From Austropuccinia psidii (taxonomy: Eukaryota; Basidiomycota; Pucciniomycetes; Pucciniales; Sphaerophragmiaceae), in NCBI GenBank assembly GCA_023105745.1, contig JALGQZ010000008.1:49218618-49282617 (forward strand): DNA of 64,000 bases. Reading direction: 5' to 3'. A program made the translations under genes and the position numbers. Positions 56,816 through 64,000 of the stretch are shown piece by piece; position 1 is the stretch's first letter; each line of letters begins with the position of its first letter. Under the pieces are notes generated by a model. The model was not told the origin of the DNA and ran no database searches. It saw only the letters and a program-made list of their open reading frames with translations.

Positions 56816-59150
56816 ATGTCATCTTCCAAGCCACATAAATCCCGTTCAGGTTCTGTTCATGACTCAGATAGTGAATCTAGCATAAAATATGTTCAAACAC
56901 AGTCACCATTGAGTCCCAACATTCCTCTCACAACCCCTATCACATCCTCAATGAATGTATTAGCTCTTAACATTGATGTGGGAAATCCAAAAGCTCAAAC
57001 TTCAAGCACTTGGTCAATCCCAAATTTTTCCATCACTCCAATTCCCCCAAATCCCACTAATACACAAATGGATGTGTCTGAGGGGCCAGCAATCACACCT
57101 CAAATCTAATTATAGGTTAATCCCAAATCAAAATTTCCATTGGAGTTCCTCCTCAATCCTGGTCAGAATCCAGTCACATCCCAGGATCCCTTTGGACAAA
57201 GTAAACAGCCAACCCTCAATATTCCATCAGGATCTCAGTTTCTTGTGGGCAATGAAAAGCAGGTTGATGGCAGGCAACAAGAAAGACCATTGCAAAATGT
57301 TACTTGGAGTGGTCTGTCAGAGCAAAATTCAGGATTGATTCTTCATCAAAGTAAGTCATTTTGATGTCAGAGTATAAAATTTCTCACAATTTGATATGTT
57401 CGTTTCATGGGTTAGATATGGCACCTAAAGGCAATCCAGTCCAATCTCAGGCGCCAATTGAAGATTGTGAGTATGACCAGTATTTGTTAATTTTTTGATT
57501 TGTTAACTGATTATTTGTATGGCAGGTGATGAACTTTACGCATCTTCACCTCTGGCCCATAAATATAAAGTCACTGGACGTCATCATCCATATGCCTCTA
57601 AACCAAGGACAGGTCATGCCAGTTTGTCAAGAGAAAAAATTGTGGATGATGAGGATTAGAACATTTCTCTGACTCAAAGTGAAAGAAATGATGAACCAAG
57701 GAGGGACAATTAAATGGTGCATGAGCAAGGCACTCAGTCAAATAGTGAGTTCACCCACCCTCAAATGGCCCTTGCCCAGAGTATGCTTGAGCAATCGGAG
57801 ATGAGAAAGAAAAGGAACCAGCCTCACAGAGCTCACAATGTGGCAAAATGTGCAAGCCAGAAGGAGCAGCAAAATGGCTGAAAGCAGAACTTCTAGAAAA
57901 TGTCCATGGCATGAGATCAGCTGTACACTCCCATTGTATGTTCCTACTAAAAGTAAGGGATAAGGATTTTTCCTCACTACCAGAACCACCCGTCACAGAA
58001 GAGTGTGAAATTTCAATTCAAGTGGCTGGTCATCTGGGATATGTCCCCAAGGATGTTTTCAATGAGCCATAAACACAGGTCCAGTCTCAGGGTTTCCAAA
58101 GCTACTGCAAAAATGAGCTCCATAAGCTAGAGCTAAAGCAATTCACTTGGGACTGGGAGAGCTCCTGGCAACATCCGTTAAACAAGTTGATGTCTATGGT
58201 GCTCTACTGTACCTTCCATTTTGCACTTATCAGCACCAAGTATCATCATGACGGTTGGAACAAGGATCATAATAACTATGGGGTTGTGGCAGCTTCAATG
58301 AAGCAATATTTTACTTATTTCAAAAGAGAATGGGAGTCTATTCAAAAGGATGCAGAGTATTTGGTAAAAAAGAAGGAGAATCAAAAGCTCACAGAGATAT
58401 GTGAAAGGGTTAGTTACTGTATCTTTTCTTCATTTTGAAGTAAGTTTGATGATAATCTATTCTATTATGTGCAGACCTGTGAGCGCCGTCGTGAATGGTG
58501 TGATATGGCTAAATTTCCCATTCTAGCATTGCAATTCAATGACCCTTGAGTATGCTCAGATACTAAGAAGGTGGTGGAAAATGGCTTCCAAGCTTACCCC
58601 AAAGTGGGATTTCTCTGGTGCTCCCAGTTATTTGATGAATTGGTATAAAAAATGGATAGAGACATAGAGTTTTGTAATTGGATTAAAAAAAGGGTAAAAA
58701 ACCTATTGATAGATTGCGAGAAATATGATGGACAGATTATGGTGATATTCTGGAAGTCCCATCATTTCAGGTATTTGATCAAGATTGGCTCAAAAGCTGT
58801 ATTAAGATGCAGACTATTGTCCTAAAAATACTGGACATTCCAGTTATTAGGCCAAATGGTGATGCTCTGCAATAACTTAGTAATATCAATGTATAGCACA
58901 GTTGCAAATTAACATTTTGTGAATTATTTTTGCAGGTGTAATACAATCTGATTATTATTTCTTATAGATGCAACAGCTTGCTGAATATGTTAGAATATAA
59001 ACAATATGAATTGGAATGTATCACTGTCTCCCTTAGAAATAATACTCTATTGCTCATTTTTATTGAGGAAATATTGAAGAATTTCTATCCAGCTCATGGT
59101 GTTCAGGATTGTGGACCTGTGATAGGGTGAAAACTAATTATCAACTTTGT
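56816..59150 (+). pseudogene. Unrecognised intron-bearing gene with in-frame stops
   Basis: The ATG at 56816 (MSSSKPHKSRSGSVHDSD) opens a Ser/Pro/Thr-rich region. Three introns fit by signals and phase: 57351-57415 (GTAAGT...TTAG), 57467-57525 (GTGAGT...GCAG) and 58409-58474 (GTTAGT...GCAG). Reading across them keeps one register (phases 1, 1, 0). It is broken by TAA/TAG at 57107-57115 and TAG at 57657-57659, and shifts frame after 57830. The C-terminal half is better preserved: KHYF-like YFTYFKREWESIQKDAEYLVKK at 58300-58370 and TCERRREWCDMAKFPILALQF at 58475-58545. A KSHHFRYLIKIGSKAVL segment lies near 58760. I do not recognise the family; I only have a faint memory of multicopy relatives in rusts. 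It is head-to-head with the transposase and convergent with the SNF2 remnant. Confidence 0.6.
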
Positions 59151-59249
59151 CAAACACAAATTGGATAATATCAGAAAGGCTCACGTGGCTAATGAGTTTT
59201 TCTTTTCTTGGACCTATTGGTGATTTGAATATGGGATTCCCATAAAGAA

Positions 59250-61583
59250 AGATTTCAGAATAGTAAGACAATCAGGGACAAACATGATCTTGAAAGGTAC
59301 CTTCTGCATCTTGACCTCAACTGAATGAGGAGTGATATAGTGAATGACCTTCACAGGTTGTTGTTGGCCAATATGATGAAGTCAATAAACAGCCTGAGCC
59401 TCAATGGCTGGGTTCCAATTGGGCTCCTGGAAATGTGGATGTCAGTGTCCAAAAATCACAGTAGAATTCTGGGTGTCCCATCACCATTAAATAGACAATA
59501 TTAGCGCAAGCTATATTGAGGCCAGTTCCAGATGCTGCAATGGATGCAATGAGTACTTCACATTCAGGATTATTGAAGAAATTCTCCAGGGCCTTCTCCT
59601 GCGCTCCTGTTGTAATTGTTCCATCAATTTGTGCTGAAAAAATAGAGTGATAGGCAAGTGCAATACCAATTCTACCATAAAGAAAAGTTTGAATGGATTC
59701 AATTGGTAATGGCTGCATATTATAATTAACTCACAAATTGAGGAATTGGGTCCATTGCGTATAAAACACTGATTTGGTTGGACCACAATTTGATTGTTTG
59801 TTCTTCAGTAAGCTTTTAAGGAGGTGTTCAATTTTACTAATCATAATGCATTTTTCCACATCCACAATAGTTTGTGTGATTGTTGAGGAGTTATCCTGAG
59901 TGCTCATTCCCTTGTGGTCTTCCAAATCCGCATCCGCAATTCTGTTAAGCGTGATGTGATGGTTACAACATATTCGCAGCTTATTAATATTTCTGAAAGT
60001 TTCTGCTGGTCCTTTGCTTTTGGATGATAGGAATTCTTTGTATAATGTGTAATATTCTTGCTGCATTCTTGGGACAAGTGGGAGCAATTCATAATGATTG
60101 CTAATAGTGGGGAGGGATTTGAGATGTGTGGTTTTGGCGTGGTGCAAACTTAAATGCCGCAATGCAAAATGCAAAATATCATTGGTACCTTTGGGAACAC
60201 TACTCAGGATGAATGGTGACCAGTTATCTTGATCTGAGCTCTGGGGTTGGGTGATGAATGATATTATGCCCAAAAGTTCATAAATGGTGTTGTTAATAGG
60301 TGTGCCTGTTAAACATTGTTGACAGGATGATAGGAGGCCATTAATGGCATGGTGAGTGGCAGTGTATTGAGAGATAATATAGCTTTAAAATGGGGGAAGG
60401 GCTATTGGATATAAAAGGTAATTTGAATCAGTTAAAGATCAGACACTCACTGTGCTTCATCCAAAATTGTACAATGCCAATTGATTTTAAAATTGAATGT
60501 GGTAGAGGTATTGGTTTGTTTAAATTCTTGGGTGATAGTATTTTAAGAAGTGATGATGATATCACATTTTAAGATGTTGGCCCCAAATAATGAGTGACAA
60601 GTGGGAAAAGGGTAAATTTTGGCTTGCAGCGCTCCAGCCTGAGCATTCTTTGATACTTCAGATTGCCAGTTGGTAATTAAGGGAGGTGGGCGTGAAGCGT
60701 TGGGGGTTTGTAATTAGCCTCTTGTTGGAGGTACCAATTAGAGCAATGGCCTGAATATTTTTACCTAATCCCATATCATCTGCAAGCAGTCCTCCAAGAG
60801 GGGTATTGGTAAAAAGGGACTTGAAAGAGTTTAAAACTTTGTTTGTAATTATGTGCCTGGAATTAAAAGTGGATCCAGGGGGTGAGGTGGCCCAGAGGTT
60901 GCAGGCTGATTGTCCATTGGGGGTTTCTCAATCCCAAAGCAAAGCTAGTCCAGTCTTTTGATGAGGGAGGAGGGGGTTTTCAATAATGGAATGGGGAGGT
61001 CTGATCCACTGGGTAATTGTATCAGTTTTTGCTTGGAAGTCAATGAAAATAGAGCAGGATATGAGGTTGGCATGGAGTTTGAAGTGGGAAATGTGGGAGT
61101 AAGAAGTTGACATTGACTATGAGTATTACAGTCATATTCTTTAAGAATTTTAAGCTTGAAATCTTGTTTTTGAGAACTTTCAATTATGAATAGAGTGTTT
61201 ACATACCATGTGAAGAACATTAATTCTTGATTGGGTTTCTGAGATGAGCAAGGATCATTTGGATCAGTCATAAATACTCCCTCAACAAATAATGTTTGAG
61301 TAGGATTGGATTGGCAATTTTCAATCCATGCCCCACCAGGACCACATTGCATGAAATTTTGTGGTGCCCCAAGGAATGGTATTAACGTCTTGAAAAGGGT
61401 GCCAGGGAGAGAGCCAATAGCATGCTGGTGATTGGGGAGATACAAAAATATGCTGTGTTGATTTTGCCATAGGATCATCCAAGAATCTAAGTGGGAATTA
61501 TGAATTTTTGAGGTTATATCACTATTTCTTTTAATACAAATATTAATCATCCAAATGCAAAGTGGTTGTGAAGGGGTTGACAT
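59250..61583 (-). pseudogene. SNF2-family helicase (Rad5/Rad16-like), decayed
   Basis: The ATG at 61583-61581 (MSTPSQPLCIW) begins 212 codons of N-terminal sequence. A frameshift near 60975 precedes the SNF2 motifs. LLPHQKTGLALLWD is motif Q. GGLLADDMGLGKN (about 60808-60764) is the Walker A region, with Asn where GKT is usual. LITNWQSE follows. DEAQ (60450-60461) is Walker B, and a GTGAGT donor follows it at once. LTGTPINN lies near 60312. The helicase C domain follows (SKIEHLLKSLL; VFYTQWTQFL; EVLIASIAASGTGLNIACA; WNPAIEAQAVY at about 59424-59391). The final motif reads LHHIGQQ with a stop before it where RxHRIGQ is expected. Such ATPases remodel chromatin or DNA-protein complexes. Stops and frameshifts make it inactive. 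Confidence 0.85.
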
Positions 61584-63533
61584 GATGGCTATTATGAATT
61601 ATTGGGGACAGTGGGAAATTATATGATCAGGAATGGTTAGCTAAAGGGAATGAAGACCAATAAATGCAGGTGGTGAACTTATATGAGAGGCAGCAATGGG
61701 CTCAAAGGGGGATGGCCTGTGGTTATATGCATGGCTGTTAGGAAGATGGGCCTCTTGGTCTCATAATTTTCATATTCAATTTGGGGCATATATCAAGGCA
61801 AGGTGACAAGAATGTGGGTGCACCAATATTACTTCTGAATCTGCAGCATATTACACAAGGATTGGTGGACCAAGGTTGACATTAGCATATCCCAAATTGG
61901 GTGCATTGTAGAAGCCTATTGTGCAGTGGCATATTAGAGGCATGCAGCCATGTTCTCTGGTGTGACAGCAAACAATAAGTGTATTCTCCCCAGGTTAATT
62001 GTCATACAGTGACCTACTGGGCAATGGTGGGAGTGGATAGGAAAATTTCACTGTGGGTAGGTGAGGTATGTTTGGTGGCATGCCATCAAACATGAATTTG
62101 GTTTTGCCCAAACATTCTTGTGGACTGACGCCTACTGGAATTCCAGCCGGGAATGTATGGCTTGATCAAAGGGGGTGCCGGCCATGAGCTGTGATCCACT
62201 TCCACATTAACCCCTATTGCATTTGAGACTGTTACTAATCCACCCAGATTGGCATAAGGGTATTTCCCTAAAGCATGTGAGAAACTCTGGAGGAATAAAC
62301 TGCCCGGCCAAGGTATTTTTTGGCTGCAAGCCAGGCGTCAAAACTTCCACGGGGATGTGAGATTTTCTGGCATATGACCCACAGTGGCGGATCCCCATGC
62401 ATAAATAACCAGCCTGAGGGATCATAGGCGGGGGTTATGCTAATGGGTATGAGGCTTAAGAAAATCCACGCTGATTGGCCTCAGGTTTCCGCACGCAAGT
62501 GGGTGAGTGTCTGCAGTTAAGCAAGCCACCCACACAAGCAAATAGCTGGTTGGAAACAGGAAGGTAAAAGGTCTGTTAAGCATGTGAAAATTCCCTGTGT
62601 ATGACCTGTGGGAGGGTGCGTATGGAAGTGTGTGGGGGCACAACAATGAGCTGGCACCAAAAACAAGTGGGCCAGTCATTGTTTGCCCCAACCTTGGCAC
62701 CGGAGTGAATCCACCATTTGCATATGACCCAAATCATTAGTCATCTCATTATGCACCCCTTACATTAACTTGGATTACACCAGCATCTGTGCGGTAGTTA
62801 GGCAGAGCTCTCCAAAAAGGTGCATCAAAGGGATGAATTTGAGAAATTTCACTTGATGGCTTGGTGTGATTGCATGTTACATTCTTGTACAGCTTTAGCT
62901 CTTCCCCACAGCATACATGTACAAAGGTGTATGTACTACAATGTTGGCTGTACATATTAGGATGGTGTAGTACTACTTCCATCTGCATGCATATTACCAA
63001 TCAGGATCCACCTTCCAATTGATGGCATACAAATAGCTCATGTGCCACATGCTCAGAATTGTGATTCACCCAATGTACACATGCAAGCTGAGCATTTCAT
63101 GGTCAAAAGCTCTGTGTGGAAGTTTTTGGTAGAGCCATGGTCAGAACACTTTTTTCAATAGTTCATCAGGAGGCTCAGTTTGGAGCCCTTCACCAAAGTG
63201 CGTGATATGCTCCACCTGGCTGAATAGTCTTCCAATGCTGTGCCAAATGCTCATATTGTTTGCTTACAGAGATGACCTTGCAATTGCTCAGCAGAGTGCA
63301 TTTGATATAGTTATCTCAATAGCTCAACAACTGTGCAATTCAAATGTTCAGCCACTGAGAATTTCAATTATGACCCCAAAGCAGACCTGCACAATGGGTT
63401 GACCCAAGCTCACGCTGTATTCACTTGTCATACAGCCGCCTGACCCTTTGTTCAAACACTATCACCCAGACATAAGGCCGGTTGCTCACCATGATCACCT
63501 GTGACCAAACGGGCCACATGCTTTTCTTCATGG
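61584..63533. other. Non-coding region right of the SNF2 remnant
   Basis: Short minus-strand frames (62207-62425, 62440-62700 and 62749-63000) have no recognisable motifs. The sequence is more GC-rich than the retrotransposon block. It could be a terminal region of the DNA transposon, but I found no inverted match to 51900-52700. Confidence 0.5.
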
Positions 63534-64000
63534 GAGTCACAGCTGCTCTTCTAAGTGAAGAGTGCCTGGCACTCAGTTAACTGGGACTTTCTTATGGAGG
63601 GCTCAAGATATGTTAAGAAAGGAATACACTGAGCAGTGTGGAGAGATGAATAACTGAATAAAATAGTATAAGAAAAGCAGCAACAAATAATAAGAGTAAG
63701 AAGGAAAGAGCCAACCACAAACAAGCCAAGTCCACTGTTTCAACCTATCAGAATGGAAAGAGAAGGGTTGATAAGGATATGGCTACCCAGCTCATACTGT
63801 ACAGGCAAAGACTAACTTAAAATTAAATAATCAAAGTACCCAAAATAAGGATAAGAATAATTTTGAAATAATAAATAAACTAAATTAATTAACTGGGGAA
63901 AAATCCCCAGGGGGAGAAAGATGGGCTGGTATATGTAATAATCACCAGCCCTGATCCAGACAGAGAATTTTCATGAGAATATTTGATGATTCAATTGAGT
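63534..64000 (-). mobile_element. D-type LTR, truncated by right window edge
   Basis: From GTCACAGCTGCTCTTCTAAG onward the sequence follows the D LTR in the same orientation. Shared segments are TGCCTGGCACTCAGT, TTATGGAGGGCTCA, AGAGCCAACCA and CACTGTTTCAACCT, then AACTGGGGAAAAATCCCCAG near 63891-63910. It is clearly more diverged than the two D LTRs are from each other. Whether it is a solo LTR or one end of an element lies outside the window. Confidence 0.88.

Noticed and set aside
51900..63530. Terminal inverted repeats for a transposon holding the transposase, unknown gene and SNF2 remnant
   Set aside because: I compared sequence near 51890-52700 with the reverse of 61600-63530 and saw no convincing match, so no boundaries are given.
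1..64000. tRNA, rRNA, riboswitch or CRISPR features
   Set aside because: I found no cloverleaf, rRNA-like or regularly spaced repeat-spacer structure. The tandem repeats present are contiguous and degenerate.

Overview
The window is fungal, very AT-rich, and made almost entirely of transposable elements. I see no cellular housekeeping gene, tRNA, rRNA or CRISPR array. The chromodomain-bearing Ty3/Gypsy pol remnants at 14020-17653 and 3850-6590 resemble, from memory and unchecked, the dominant retrotransposons of rust fungi (Pucciniales), above all the very large genome of Austropuccinia psidii. Short (59-86 nt) introns and a Plavaka-like transposase agree with a basidiomycete.

Positions 1-51480 form a Russian doll. 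The outermost layer is a decayed plus-strand chromovirus, 'E' (gag 3850-4905, PR-RT-RNaseH 4906-6590, integrase/chromodomain tail 50300-51070). A minus-strand element, 'A', lies inside or beside it (LTRs 8131-9869 and 47977-49743). A has been split by four later insertions: D (11393-20533, minus, TSD CCTGA on both sides), B (23965-34098, minus, TSD ATAAT/ATATT), F (34941-45646, plus, TSD TAATC on both sides) and a solo LTR (45804-47585, TSD TTACT/TTAAT). With these removed, A is about 9.8 kb with gag, PR, RT, RNaseH, IN and chromodomain in normal order. E is also interrupted by a solo F-type LTR (1924-3849, TSD AAGAT on both sides) next to another F-type LTR that enters from the left edge.

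F is the best preserved element: about 2.0 kb LTRs that are roughly 98-99% identical by eye, an open gag, and an uninterrupted 1213-codon pol with DTGA protease, YIDD reverse transcriptase, D,D(35)E integrase and chromodomain. F, B and A share an unusual 5' organisation. A short upstream exon splices into an accessory reading frame that lies +1 to gag. In F and B the gag start codon sits inside the intron, so splicing would remove it and switch the transcript from Gag(-Pol) to the accessory protein. The accessory frame is recognisably conserved at protein level between A and F. In F it ends on a canonical -1 slippery heptamer leading into gag. Gag and pol share one frame, separated by a single TAA, in F and B. 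A GC-rich motif follows the 5' LTR in all three families where a primer-binding site should be, but does not look like an ordinary tRNA 3' end.

Positions 52126-63533 differ: visibly less AT-rich and without LTRs. They hold a decayed Plavaka-like DNA transposase (minus, 52714-55870), an unrecognised intron-bearing gene with in-frame stops (plus, 56816-59150) and a decayed intron-bearing Rad5/Rad16-type SNF2 helicase (minus, 59250-61583). They may be parts of one large DNA transposon, but I found no terminal inverted repeats. A D-type LTR enters at 63534 and runs off the right edge.
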